The translations under genes were made by a program, and so were the position numbers. From NCBI GenBank assembly GCA_017503805.1, contig JAFVSJ010000017.1, forward strand, positions 80,668 through 144,667: a stretch of DNA of 64,000 bases. Direction: 5' to 3'. Below the pieces are notes generated by a model that saw nothing but the letters and a program-made list of their open reading frames with translations, did not search any database and was not told the DNA's origin. Source of the stretch: Tidjanibacter sp. (GTDB lineage Bacteria > Bacteroidota > Bacteroidia > Bacteroidales > Rikenellaceae). Below are positions 8,739 through 18,181 of this stretch, in pieces; positions within the stretch are counted from its first letter, which is position 1; each line of letters opens with the position of its first letter.

Positions 8739-11450
8739 TTACTGGAGAACGGGACCGTTAGCGCCAAGTACCCAACGTTTCAGCATCTCAGCACCAGCAG
8801 TGCCGTTTACGTATTCGTTGTCGGGCGAAACGTTGAATGCCTCGATAGCAGCGTTCATAGCGTCTACGTCTGCCTGAGTAGCATCGGTGGCAGCTGCGAA
8901 GTTGTAGGAAGCCTCAATCTCGGGATTACCTTTAGCTGCGAAGTTAGTCTTGGTAGTAACAGCGTAGTTAGCGGTAAGGCAATTGCCATATACACCGTGG
9001 TTCTTAAGGCAGTGACCTACCATAGTACCAGCATCTGCGGCCTCAACAGTCGACTCGGAAGCGCAACCTACGATCCATACGCGGGTGTGGGCGTGGTTTT
9101 GGTCACGACGAGTGTAACCGGCGAAAGCACCTGCATAACCAGCGGTAGCTTTTACGGTAGCTTTTGCAGTGGTGTGGCAAGCGAGCATAAATGCATCGGC
9201 CTTTGTATTGTAGGACTGGTGAGCACCTGCAATACCACCTGCCTGGGTCCTTGCGGTAACATCAGCGTTGTTCACGCACTGACCAACTACGCAACCGTAG
9301 TTCATACCAACGATACCACCAACATTGTGGTCACCCTTAACGGTGGTGTTCTCATCGGTCGAGCAGTAGGTAACGTAAGCCATCTTCTCACCCATTACAG
9401 TACCATCAGCTTTCACAGTACGGTGGTAAACACGACCAACGATGCCACCAACCTCGGTATAGCCTTCTACCGACGAAGCGGTAACGTGTACATTATTCAC
9501 GTGGCTGCCATCCCAGCAACGGCCGATAACGATACCGGTGTAGGACTCACCTGCATTGCCACCTTTGTTGTAAACAACAGCGTTGTCGAAAGTGAGGTTG
9601 TCAACCTTAGCACCCTGAGTCCAGCAGAGGAAACCGCTTGCTACGAGGTCGTGGTTGAGGCGGAGACCCGAGATGGTCATATTGTTACCATCAATCACAC
9701 CGCTGTAGTACTTATTATTTGCAGTCTCGTAGGCGCTGATGATGGGCCAGTTGCTTGCCGAAGGAACACCATTAGCTACGGTAATAGCCTCGTTGGTGAA
9801 AGCGTAGGTATTGTTTGCTGCATCCTCTACGATTGCGAACTGGGGCATAACGATGTTAGCCATCACTTTCACGCCGTAGGTCTCATCAGCCTGGGCTTTG
9901 TAAGCCCATTTGAGCAGACCGTTGGCAGTGTAAACCTCTGCATAGGTGCCCATATCTACGAAATCAACAACATATTTAACCTCCCATACGTTGGGCTGAA
10001 TCTCGATGCTCGAAAGGCCATCTTTCACGAAGTTGGTGCCGGCGCCCTCTGCAGCGTTGTCAGCGGGGTTGAAGTTGTGGAAGATACCACCAGCTACCTC
10101 GATAACGGTAGTAGCGCGGTCTGCATCCTTCTTATTGAGAACGAAGTTGCTGTTGTGATCGTTGAGGAAGGTACCACCGTTTACGTAAACCTCGCCATTG
10201 CCACGAGCGTAAATAACTGCATTAGCCTCGCCATTCTGGTCTACGCCAGCCTTGTAGGTACCACCGTTGATAACGAGTTTACCTTCGGCAATAACTGCAT
10301 AGCCATCGTTGCCGCTTACAGCCTCGATAGTACCATTGCCGTTGATGGTGAGAGTTGCGTCCTCCTCTACAACGATAACGTCGGTAGCGGGGTTGTCAAT
10401 CTCGTTCACGATGCTGTGACCATTGAGGTTGAGAACAACGTTCTGGCCTTTCTTAACCACGAGAGTCGAGGGGATAACGAAGTCCTCCTGGAGGGTAACC
10501 TCGCCACCGTACTGGAATGCGTGGAATACATCGTAGTCGATAGCCTCGATATCATCGTCGAAGCCGGGAACGATAGTTACGGTGTAGTTAGCTGCATCGG
10601 TGAGGATGTTGCCGTAGATGTTGGTGCGGTAGTTACGACGAACGGGAACGTTGGTGTAAACGCGCTGGTAGTCTACGTTGTTGTTGTCGTAGTAGTTGAA
10701 TTTCACCTCAACGAGCTCTTTCGCATCGTTCACGAGAACGTAGTTCATAGCGAGGTATTTGTAGCCAGCTACGGGGAATTTCTCGGTATCTGCGGGGATA
10801 GGCTCGGCAGCGTAGGTGAGAGCTACGGGGTTGCTTGCGGTACCGTTCACGAGGTCGAGCTCGGTGTAGAGGGTTACCTCAATACCGGAGGTAGTGATGG
10901 TAGTACCTGCTGCAACAGCGTCAGCGTAGTCGGCAGTACCCACGTTCACCTGTGCGAAGGGACGATAGAGGTCAACGTTCTGGTCGATGCGGCCCTCAAC
11001 TTTGAAAGGCTCTACGTATGCCCAGAAAGCGTCATACTCCTCTACGTTTGCCTTCTTGGGGTCGAAGGTCATCTTCATATCCTCCCAAGCGATGGTAGCC
11101 ACGCCGGCTTCGTTCTCTGCCCAGAAGAGGATCGAGTAGGTGTTACCGTTGAAGAGACGGAGGTCAACGGTGGTGGAGATAGGAATGGCAACTTTGTCTT
11201 TAGCCTCGGTTTTGGAGATGGTCTCCACGAGTTTGTAGTTGCCCTGCTTGTCCCAGAGGTAGACAGCATAGTAGAGGTCACCTGCGGTTTCGCCGTCACC
11301 AAAGGCACGGGAAGCCACCTCGGGGGTGTTCACAGTGAACGAAACGATGGACTCACCTTCGAGGGGACCCTCGGTGATGAGGTCGTTCGTACACGAAGTT
11401 GCCATAGCTGCTGCAGCGAAGGCAACCAAAGCCAAAAAGAGCTTTTTCAT
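8739..11450 (-). CDS. Fimbrillin (DUF6562-type) lipoprotein with beta-helix/GLUG-like C-terminus, 903 aa
   Basis: A lipoprotein signal (FAAAAMATSC, Cys20) is followed by a short tether and a strand ending in PEVASRAFGDG. Arg48-Ala49 is the expected trypsin-like maturation site of type V pilins. The pilin core (~50-305) carries VDLYRPFAQVNVG and VPVRRNYRTNIYGNILTD, shared with the three other fimbrillins here. Residues ~310-490 form a right-handed beta-helix-like series (LVVKKGQNVVLNLNGHS, KLVINGGTYKAG). The rest has Gly-rich GLUG-like repeats (EVGGIVGRVYH, VGGIVGMNYG). It is last in a run of five minus-strand genes. Likely role: surface-fibre subunit or tip adhesin. Ligand unknown. Confidence 0.8.
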   Translation of the reverse strand: MKKLFLALVAFAAAAMATSCTNDLITEGPLEGESIVSFTVNTPEVASRAFGDGETAGDLYYAVYLWDKQGNYKLVETISKTEAKDKVAIPISTTVDLRLFNGNTYSILFWAENEAGVATIAWEDMKMTFDPKKANVEEYDAFWAYVEPFKVEGRIDQNVDLYRPFAQVNVGTADYADAVAAGTTITTSGIEVTLYTELDLVNGTASNPVALTYAAEPIPADTEKFPVAGYKYLAMNYVLVNDAKELVEVKFNYYDNNNVDYQRVYTNVPVRRNYRTNIYGNILTDAANYTVTIVPGFDDDIEAIDYDVFHAFQYGGEVTLQEDFVIPSTLVVKKGQNVVLNLNGHSIVNEIDNPATDVIVVEEDATLTINGNGTIEAVSGNDGYAVIAEGKLVINGGTYKAGVDQNGEANAVIYARGNGEVYVNGGTFLNDHNSNFVLNKKDADRATTVIEVAGGIFHNFNPADNAAEGAGTNFVKDGLSSIEIQPNVWEVKYVVDFVDMGTYAEVYTANGLLKWAYKAQADETYGVKVMANIVMPQFAIVEDAANNTYAFTNEAITVANGVPSASNWPIISAYETANNKYYSGVIDGNNMTISGLRLNHDLVASGFLCWTQGAKVDNLTFDNAVVYNKGGNAGESYTGIVIGRCWDGSHVNNVHVTASSVEGYTEVGGIVGRVYHRTVKADGTVMGEKMAYVTYCSTDENTTVKGDHNVGGIVGMNYGCVVGQCVNNADVTARTQAGGIAGAHQSYNTKADAFMLACHTTAKATVKATAGYAGAFAGYTRRDQNHAHTRVWIVGCASESTVEAADAGTMVGHCLKNHGVYGNCLTANYAVTTKTNFAAKGNPEIEASYNFAAATDATQADVDAMNAAIEAFNVSPDNEYVNGTAGAEMLKRWVLGANGPVLQ

Positions 11451-11531
11451 TGTGTTTGAATGTTTAGTTAATAAAAATGGTTAATTGTTTGTTGTTTGTT
11501 GTTTATTGTTTGTTGTAAAAATTGTTTTCGG

Positions 11532-11557
11532 GGGCTGCGGCCCAACCAAGAGCCGCA
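11532..11557. repeat. 26-bp inverted repeat, copy A (hairpin downstream of the 690-aa fimbrillin gene)
   Basis: On the minus strand this reads TGCGGCTCTTGG followed by TTGGGCCGCAGCCC. It is identical over 26 bp to 22328-22353 on the plus strand. Each copy is itself a GC-rich hairpin with the loop around CTTGGTT. It lies 44 bases past the stop codon at 11601, so it may act as a terminator or attenuator within the operon. The neighbouring 11490-11515 is a TTGTTTG-type simple repeat. Confidence 0.8.
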
Positions 11558-11600
11558 ACCCAAAAGTTTTTTTGACCAATCAAAAGGTCGGTGTTGTTGC

Positions 11601-13673
11601 TTACTCAGCAGTTACAGTCCAAATCTTACCGCTCTTGGTAGCTTTGTAACCATCAGCCAACCAATTGGTAGGATCAACGTTGAAGGTACCACCGGTAATG
11701 ATAACAGTACCTGCACTTGCGCTGTTTACGAACGAGTCTTTCGATGCGCTGTTTGCCAAAGGTTTCTCGAAGTGACCACCCTTGATGTAGCAAGTCGAGC
11801 CAGCCTCAACGTAAACGAAGTAGCACGAAGTGCGGTCGAAGGTATAGGTACCCTCGTCAACGGTTACGGTGCTGTTGCCAACAACGTAGAACATATTACG
11901 GCCCGATTTGCCGGGTTTAGCTGCGATAGTGCTGTCGTTAACAGTTACACTCGAACCATTGAGAACTGCGAAACCAGCGCCATTGAGGTTAGCATCATTT
12001 ACAATGATATCAGAACCGTATACATTGAATGCGTAGTTGTTGGTACCCTGACCACCACCTTTGTACTCGTTGTCATAGAAATTCCAAACAGCATCATTGT
12101 TATTAACTGTAACAACGTTCGAGCCGTTATCAATAGGATTGACAAGGTTCATCTCGTCCTCGTTGTTAACAGCATTTACAAGCTCTTCAAGAGTTTTGTG
12201 GGGTTTGAATACGTGGAACCAATCACCAGCCGGCTCAACCTGAAAACCTGCAGGTACGAAACTCATCTGAGGATTCTCAGCCTTGTTGTCAGCGGGGTTG
12301 AATTGGTAGAAATGACCACCGGTAACCTCGATAAGACCGTTGTTCTTCTGGCTGTCGATGTGGTTGAGCAGGTAGGTAGCATCGCCGTTGGTTACGGAGA
12401 ACTTACCACCCTTGATGTAAACCTTACCACCGTTTGCCTGGAAGGTAGTGATATTGGCTACATAGGCTGCAGTGCCCTCAACTACAATAGTACCACCGGC
12501 ATTAGCCGAAGCAATGTAGTAGTTGGACTCAACCTTACCTGCACCCTTGAAGGTGAGGGTTGCGCCATTCTCAACGCGAGCCATAATTGCGCTGCCATTC
12601 AGAGCATCGGGATTGTACTCGTAGGTAAGAGTGTGACCATTGAGGTCGATAGTGGCGTTCTTGGTAACGGTTACGAAACCACGGAGGGTAACGTCCTCGG
12701 TGAGAACAACCTCGCCACCATAGTAGAGAGCATCAAATACAGTGTTAGCCATCTCGCCACCGGGGAGCTCATCCTCCCACTCGGGTTTGATCTCAACTTT
12801 GATATCGTAGGGATCGGTGAGGATGCTACCGTAGATGTTGGTGCGGTAGTTACGCTGTACGGGGACATTGGTGTAAACAGCCTCATAGGGAGTAGCGTTG
12901 CCCGCCTCATAGTACTGGAAGGTAACGGTCGAGAGCGATTTAGCATCACCAACGAGAACGTAGTTCATCGAAAGGTACTCATAACCTGCAACGGGGAACT
13001 GACCTGCAGTGGGAAGCGCTGCCTGTGCAAAAGTAGTAGTAGCAGTAGCATCAACCTTACCATCGAAGAGGTTCATCGACGAGTAAACGCCTGCAACACC
13101 GAGTGCGGTCTCATTAACTACAAGACCTGCATTAGCTGCAGCCTGAACGTCATCGGTACCGATGTTGATCTGTGCGAAGGGACGGTAGAGGTAAACATCG
13201 TCAGTCATAGGACCGGTAACCTCAACAGTCTTGGTTGCCCAGAACGAGTCGTAAGCCTCAACGTTGGCAGCCTGGGGAGCGTAGGTCATAGTCTGAGCAT
13301 CCCAATCAACGGTGACTGCGTCGTTGTTCTCATTCTCTGCCCAGAAGATGATGTCATACTTTTTACCCTTAACGAGCTGGAGCTGAACCTGTGCGGTCAA
13401 GTTCTCCATCTTGACGGGAGTAGTGGTTTTGGAGATGTTGGGAAGAAGCTGTTTGGTCGTACCATCGGCGCTATAAACATAGACACCGTAGTAGAGATCC
13501 TGAGCCTCATCACCATCGCCATAGTATGCACGAGTAGCGAGCTCGGGAGAGGTAACGGTGAAGGTTACATTGCTGTCGCCTACAACATCATACTGCTCCA
13601 AAGACTCGTTCGTACACGAAGTTGCAAACAGCGCTGCGGCTACTGCAAACATAGAAACGAATAGTTTTTTCAT
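11601..13673 (-). CDS. Fimbrillin (DUF6562-type) lipoprotein with beta-helix C-terminus, 690 aa
   Basis: The lipoprotein signal MKKLFVSMFAVAAALFATSC (Cys20) is followed by TFTVTSPELATRAYYGDGD, with Arg48-Ala49 as the likely protease maturation site. The pilin core runs to about residue 290 and includes VYLYRPFAQINIG and VPVQRNYRTNIYGSILTD. From ~310 to the end are short repeating strands (ATIDLNGHTLTYEY, GKVYIKGGKFSVTNGD, TVIITGGTFNVD) typical of a right-handed parallel beta-helix. It has no GLUG-type repeats, unlike the 903- and 1098-residue paralogues. A 150-base gap with a hairpin separates it from the next gene. Probably an accessory or tip subunit of the fibre. Confidence 0.8.
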   Translation of the reverse strand: MKKLFVSMFAVAAALFATSCTNESLEQYDVVGDSNVTFTVTSPELATRAYYGDGDEAQDLYYGVYVYSADGTTKQLLPNISKTTTPVKMENLTAQVQLQLVKGKKYDIIFWAENENNDAVTVDWDAQTMTYAPQAANVEAYDSFWATKTVEVTGPMTDDVYLYRPFAQINIGTDDVQAAANAGLVVNETALGVAGVYSSMNLFDGKVDATATTTFAQAALPTAGQFPVAGYEYLSMNYVLVGDAKSLSTVTFQYYEAGNATPYEAVYTNVPVQRNYRTNIYGSILTDPYDIKVEIKPEWEDELPGGEMANTVFDALYYGGEVVLTEDVTLRGFVTVTKNATIDLNGHTLTYEYNPDALNGSAIMARVENGATLTFKGAGKVESNYYIASANAGGTIVVEGTAAYVANITTFQANGGKVYIKGGKFSVTNGDATYLLNHIDSQKNNGLIEVTGGHFYQFNPADNKAENPQMSFVPAGFQVEPAGDWFHVFKPHKTLEELVNAVNNEDEMNLVNPIDNGSNVVTVNNNDAVWNFYDNEYKGGGQGTNNYAFNVYGSDIIVNDANLNGAGFAVLNGSSVTVNDSTIAAKPGKSGRNMFYVVGNSTVTVDEGTYTFDRTSCYFVYVEAGSTCYIKGGHFEKPLANSASKDSFVNSASAGTVIITGGTFNVDPTNWLADGYKATKSGKIWTVTAE

Positions 13674-13814
13674 AGTAGTTTGTGTTGATTGTTAATTAAG
13701 TTAATAAATATTAATTGGTATAAATTGTTTTGTTCGTCATTTCCCTCGGGGCGGAGCTTCCGCAAGAAGTGGGCCACAAGGGGATTCACACCATCGCCGA
13801 ACGACTATTTACTA

Positions 13815-14741
13815 TTAATAGGTATAGTTATACTCGGGATCGTCGGTGAGGGTGGGCTGGATGGTCACTTTATATTTAGCGTCCTCGGTGAAGATGCTAC
13901 CATATACGTTAGTGCGGTAGTTGCGGCGCACGGGAACATTGGTCCACTCATAGGTGTAGTTCTGGGTTGCACTCGAGTAGTTGAAGTTGAGGGTGATAAG
14001 CTCCTTAACATCCTTAACCAAAACGTAGTTCATCGAGAGATATTTGTAGCCACTGATGGGGAACTCCTCGGGTGCGGTGGGGAATGCGGTCTCCTCGTAG
14101 AGCATAGTAGTAGCGTTACCCGAAACCTCACCTGTAACGAGGTTGAGAACATTGGGCAGAGTCACGCTGATACCTGCGGTGAGCATAGTGCTACCTGCGT
14201 CGGCTGCAAACTCAAAGTCGTCGGTACCGACGTTAATCTGTGCAAAGGGGCGGAAGAGGTCTACATCGGGGCCATCAATGGGGCCGGTAACCTTGAAAGG
14301 CTCAACGTATGCCCAGAAAGCATCGTAGCCCTCGGTGTTGGCTTTGGTGGGGTTGTAGGTCATAGTCTGGTTCTCCCAATCGATTGTAGCAACCGAGTCG
14401 GAGCTCTCTGCCCAGAAGATGATGCTATAGGTGTTGCCATTAACGAGTTTGAACTCAACGGTAGTCTCGAGGTTAATGGTCTGTTTGTTCTCTGCTGTAA
14501 TCTTCGAAATCTTCTCTACAATCTCGCCATCCTTATCGTAAACAGCGTAATAGAGGTCTTGAGCGGTGGTACCATTGCCAAAGATGCCGGCACGGGTCTG
14601 AACCATAGGAGCCTTCACAACAAATCGTACGGTCGACTCTTTCTCGCCGCAAAAATTCTCAAACGACTCCATTTCGTTGGCACACGAGGTAGCACAGAGT
14701 GCTGCCGCAAATACAACTACAGAAAGTAAAGCTTTTTTCAT
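13815..14741 (-). CDS. Short fimbrillin (DUF6562-type) lipoprotein, 308 aa; candidate main pilin
   Basis: This is essentially only the pilin module: signal MKKALLSVVVFAAALCATSC (Cys20), strand ending PMVQTRAGIFGNG (Arg50-Ala51), core with VDLFRPFAQINVG and VPVRRNYRTNVYGSIFTED, then a stop soon after. It lacks the beta-helix extension of its neighbours. The protein is therefore best placed as the shaft-forming subunit, because type V shaft pilins have no extra C-terminal domain; that role is inference. It lies between the anchor-like lipoprotein gene and the 690-aa fimbrillin gene, with gaps of about 140 bases on both sides, large enough for leader sequences. Confidence 0.8.
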   Translation of the reverse strand: MKKALLSVVVFAAALCATSCANEMESFENFCGEKESTVRFVVKAPMVQTRAGIFGNGTTAQDLYYAVYDKDGEIVEKISKITAENKQTINLETTVEFKLVNGNTYSIIFWAESSDSVATIDWENQTMTYNPTKANTEGYDAFWAYVEPFKVTGPIDGPDVDLFRPFAQINVGTDDFEFAADAGSTMLTAGISVTLPNVLNLVTGEVSGNATTMLYEETAFPTAPEEFPISGYKYLSMNYVLVKDVKELITLNFNYSSATQNYTYEWTNVPVRRNYRTNVYGSIFTEDAKYKVTIQPTLTDDPEYNYTY

Positions 14742-14837
14742 AGCTTAATTGGTAAATAGTTAAGTAATTTAATGTAAGTTAGTTAAGTAAGTTTCTAAAT
14801 TTCGGTGCGTTTACCTATATATTATAAGCGGACTTGG

Positions 14838-14868
14838 CGACTCGGGAGGCAATCGGCCTCCCAAAGTC
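14838..14868 (-). terminator. Hairpin after the anchor-like lipoprotein gene
   Basis: A perfect 7-bp stem GGGAGGC/GCCTCCC (14844-14850 with 14856-14862) is extended by GACT/AGTC outside. No clear T-run follows on the minus strand, so it may be an attenuator or an RNA-stability hairpin that sets subunit ratios. Confidence 0.45.
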
Positions 14869-14887
14869 GTCTTAGTCCATAGCATCA

Positions 14888-15958
14888 CTAATCGTCTACT
14901 GGATAGTTGAACTCACCGTCGGGATCCTCATTGAAACCGGGCCTGATACCTACACCACCCACAGCTTTAGAGGTGAGGAACTCACCCTTCTTGGTGGTAA
15001 GCATACTCTGCATCAGTTTCACGGGAACGGGGTTAACACTCGACACAACCGTCTTATCGAAGTCGGTCACCTCAAGGCCAACCTTCACATCGGTATCCTT
15101 ATCGGTGTAGGCCATCACGTAGTCGAAGCCCAGCTCAACCTCATCCTCGTTGATACGTTTGATCTTCGAGTCGAAGTAAATCTGAGTAAGCGCAACGTCA
15201 TTAGGGAAGCCATTATCCCTCTCCGCGTTGAACGAATAAGGAATGTTACCCTCGTAGATGAACCTCACGGTGAAGTCGTCGAGGTTGATGTTGGCACGTG
15301 TATCCTCATCACTACCAGAGGGTTTCTCGGGCAGCAGGTTGCGGTCGATACGCATCTGGATAACACGGGTGTAGAACTCCTCAAGGTCGGTAGAGATGAA
15401 GTTGAACTTCGCAAACGGGCGGTGCAACTCAACCGTAGCGGTCAGGTTCTCATAGCCGCAGTGCGATGCCACCTTGCCGTAGAAACCATCACGGAAGTCG
15501 TTAGCACCAACGTGAGGACGGCCAATGGTCTGAATCTCACCGAGGTCATCGGTCTTATAATACAAGTCGGTCGTGGTATTTGCCTTGATATAGTCGGTCC
15601 AGACTACAAAGGTGAAATAACCGGGCTTGAGTTGGAGGATAAAACTCTGGTTGAGGTTGTTGATATCGTTTTCATATTTCACAATCCTCATATCAGCGGG
15701 CGAGTTATCATCGAAGCGGCCATCTTGATTGGTACGGTAAACCTCAATGATGTAGCGCAAGCGGTAGTCACTAGCTACCTCTGCACGAGTTTTCAGCGAG
15801 GTTTCATCCACCATATAGAGGGGCATTTCGGTATCATAGGTCAAGTTAAGCTCAAACTCGAGATAGTCGTGTTCGGGGAACTCGTGGACATCACAAGCAC
15901 TTACCATAACTCCGAGGAGCAGACCTGCAAACAGCTGTATATATCGTTTCATTCTCAT
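14888..15958 (-). CDS. Fimbrillin-like lipoprotein (Mfa2/FimB-like anchor candidate)
   Basis: This 356-residue protein has signal MKRYIQLFAGLLLGVMVSAC (Cys22 if read from 15958). It continues with a DLYYKTDD/LHRPFAKFNF core that parallels the YRPFAQ motif of the neighbouring fimbrillins, and a SLKTRAEVAS segment like their maturation site. I use ATG 15958 or 15952, not the codon at 15991, because the upstream stop is at 15960-15962 and the start follows it by one base, which indicates translational coupling. In type V pilus loci the gene beside the DUF3575 protein often encodes the anchoring subunit. No beta-helix extension. Anchor role is inferred from position. Confidence 0.65.
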   Translation of the reverse strand: MRMKRYIQLFAGLLLGVMVSACDVHEFPEHDYLEFELNLTYDTEMPLYMVDETSLKTRAEVASDYRLRYIIEVYRTNQDGRFDDNSPADMRIVKYENDINNLNQSFILQLKPGYFTFVVWTDYIKANTTTDLYYKTDDLGEIQTIGRPHVGANDFRDGFYGKVASHCGYENLTATVELHRPFAKFNFISTDLEEFYTRVIQMRIDRNLLPEKPSGSDEDTRANINLDDFTVRFIYEGNIPYSFNAERDNGFPNDVALTQIYFDSKIKRINEDEVELGFDYVMAYTDKDTDVKVGLEVTDFDKTVVSSVNPVPVKLMQSMLTTKKGEFLTSKAVGGVGIRPGFNEDPDGEFNYPVDD

Positions 15959-15959
15959 A

Positions 15960-18035
15960 CTACTTCGCAACTTTTTTAAGGTCAAACGCATAGGAGAATG
16001 TTACCGATACATTGTCGAGACCCCAATAGGTCTTCTTGTATGTATTGGCCAACAAACCATCTTCCACATTGTAGAACTCGTCGTAGTGCACGCTGTAGGC
16101 ACCTGCACCAAGACCAAACTCTACATTCCAATGTCCATCTTTGGAGAGAGGCAGGCGGTAACCAACGCTCAGACCACCACCAATGGCGGGTTTAACACCA
16201 TCGTGGTCCTGATAACGCCATTCACCTGTAGTAGCAATATTGAAGGAGGTCACACCAAAGTGTGCTCCAACAAACAGACCGCGAATATTACCCATAGGCC
16301 AAAAACGCAACTCAGGCTGGGTACCCAACACGCGGAATTTCAAATCGGGACGGAAATAGTTCCAAGCCGAATAGTAGACGGGAAGTGAGAACGACCAATA
16401 GTCGGCAAAGTCAACCTCAACACCGATGTTGGTGATTGCAATAGCATCCATCAGTGCGTTATTCTTGACGTGCAGACGGACAACAGGTCGCATCTCCACA
16501 GGCTCCTCAATAGGCTCCTCGGCAGGTTGCTCCTCAACGGGCTCTTCCACGGGCTCCTCGGGAATCTCCTCCACGGGTTCCTCAACGGACTCAACCTCCT
16601 CAACGTAGGTCTCTTCGATCTCCTCTACCACCTCGTCAATCTGCTTTGCGAGTTCGCTCTTGCGGGTAACGATGACAGCGAATGCGTTACGCATATCGGG
16701 GAATACGGTCTTGAGCATCTTGTTCCAGAGCTTACCGCCGTGGAAAGTCTTGAGTTTATTGATTCGCTCATCAACGCTCTGCGAGTCGTCGTAGGCGACT
16801 GCATACACAAGGCTCTTCTGTGCCTCCGAGAATGCAGGCGAGGCATCTACGAGGGCGGCCAAGTGGTGGAGCGATACGTGGTGGTTATTGCGCACGAGTA
16901 TGCTGTCGGGGACCTCTATGTTGCTACGGAGATATTTCTCCAGAGCTGCAAGTCGCTCCTCGGCGAGTCTGTGGTTGAGAGAGCTCGAACCCTCGGGCGA
17001 AGCCGAACCGCTAATCTCCACACTTACAAGGTCGACCATCTCGTCATTTTTGTAGGTCTCAATCCACTGCTGCATATTGGCAAGCGCAGCGGCGTTGTCC
17101 ATATAAGTCGTGTCGATATTGCTCTTACCCACGCGGAAGGTGATGAATTTCTCTTTTTTGCGCAGAGTGTACTTCTTGTCACCCTCGGTGTACTCTTCGA
17201 GGATATCCTCCGAGAAGTTGCGCTTGGAGGAGTAGAGGGGCAGCGACGACACCCACTCGTCGTCGGCATAGTTGTGCTGACGAGTGACGATGATGGTGTA
17301 GGCATTACGCATCTCGGGGAAGAGCTCGGTGAGCATCATCTGCCAGAGGCGGCCACCGTCGAGTTCCTTGAGTTGTGCGATACGAGTGTCGACATTTACA
17401 TCTTTTGCGTTGGTAATGGCGAGGATAGACTGCTTCTCCTCCTCACCAAACTGCGATGCATCCACCAAACGAGCGAGGTGATCGAGCGAGATGTAGTGGT
17501 CGTTGCGAACGATCAACTCCTCGGGGATGTCGATGCGCGCGCGTAAATATTTCTCAAGTGCTTGGAGACGCGCACGGCTCAAGTAGGAGTTGCGCTCTCT
17601 TGGGCCTTCGGGCGAGGCCGAGCCGCAAATCTCCACGCTGATGATGTCGGTATCGGCATCGCTATTGTAGCCGTTAATCCAAGCTACCATAGCCTCGATA
17701 GCGGTTGCGTTGTCCATATAGGAGGGGTCGATGTCGACCCTGTTCACGCGGAACGTTACCGAGATCTCCTTGCGGGCAATCAGCTGCTCAATTTCGGGCA
17801 CTCTGGGCTGCTCTTCAGCGAAATTCTCACCGACGGGAGGTGTAGCCTCCTCTGCGATGGGGTCCTCTACCACGGTCTCCACTTCGGTGCCGGATAAAGG
17901 CGCTGCATCCTCAGCCGTTGTTACTGTCGCCACGGGTTGCGTTGCCGTGGAGACTGCCGTCGGCTCTTGCGCCCATAGACAGGAGATTCCCATCAGAGCC
18001 GCCAGCAAAGTTAAACAACATCTTTTTGTCTGCAT
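15960..18035 (-). CDS. Outer-membrane protein: two OmpA-like repeats, acidic Pro linker, DUF3575 barrel
   Basis: This 691-residue protein has a signal peptide ending near LWAQE. Two tandem homologous segments follow (~90-260 and ~285-460). Each has FRV...D..YMDNA, then VEI.GSASPEG, a Leu/Ala helix (ALEKYLR) and SI(V)RN. This resembles a duplicated OmpA-type peptidoglycan-binding fold. Residues ~465-520 are a Glu/Pro/Val linker. The last ~170 residues (IGVEVDFADYWSFSLPVYY, VSVTFSYAFDL ending) match DUF3575, a small outer-membrane beta-barrel. It is first in the fimbrillin run and coupled to the anchor-like gene. Likely role: outer-membrane base of the fibre tied to the cell wall. Confidence 0.75.
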   Translation of the reverse strand: MQTKRCCLTLLAALMGISCLWAQEPTAVSTATQPVATVTTAEDAAPLSGTEVETVVEDPIAEEATPPVGENFAEEQPRVPEIEQLIARKEISVTFRVNRVDIDPSYMDNATAIEAMVAWINGYNSDADTDIISVEICGSASPEGPRERNSYLSRARLQALEKYLRARIDIPEELIVRNDHYISLDHLARLVDASQFGEEEKQSILAITNAKDVNVDTRIAQLKELDGGRLWQMMLTELFPEMRNAYTIIVTRQHNYADDEWVSSLPLYSSKRNFSEDILEEYTEGDKKYTLRKKEKFITFRVGKSNIDTTYMDNAAALANMQQWIETYKNDEMVDLVSVEISGSASPEGSSSLNHRLAEERLAALEKYLRSNIEVPDSILVRNNHHVSLHHLAALVDASPAFSEAQKSLVYAVAYDDSQSVDERINKLKTFHGGKLWNKMLKTVFPDMRNAFAVIVTRKSELAKQIDEVVEEIEETYVEEVESVEEPVEEIPEEPVEEPVEEQPAEEPIEEPVEMRPVVRLHVKNNALMDAIAITNIGVEVDFADYWSFSLPVYYSAWNYFRPDLKFRVLGTQPELRFWPMGNIRGLFVGAHFGVTSFNIATTGEWRYQDHDGVKPAIGGGLSVGYRLPLSKDGHWNVEFGLGAGAYSVHYDEFYNVEDGLLANTYKKTYWGLDNVSVTFSYAFDLKKVAK

Positions 18036-18146
18036 TTTGTATTGAGTTTTTAGTTAATTATTATTCCCATTTTTGTTGTGCAAATTTTTGTCGTGTGTTT
18101 CGCCCGCATATACACGCGCGCTCGCACACATAGATGCTAATCGCAA

Positions 18147-18181
18147 CAAAGGTAGCATTTTTTTTCCAAACGACCAACAAA
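18147..18181 (-). promoter_or_regulatory. Candidate promoter of the minus-strand fimbrial operon
   Basis: On the minus strand, TTTG (18178-18181) and TACCTTTG (18147-18154) lie 23 nt apart. The -7 element is perfect, the spacer long. It predicts a leader of about 110 nt before the ATG at 18035. Confidence 0.45.

Noticed and set aside
8997-11459. 820-codon open frame on the plus strand opposite the 903-aa fimbrillin gene
   Set aside because: It mirrors the fimbrillin codon pattern, has no signal or family, and the fimbrillin frame has clear paralogues and a lipobox.
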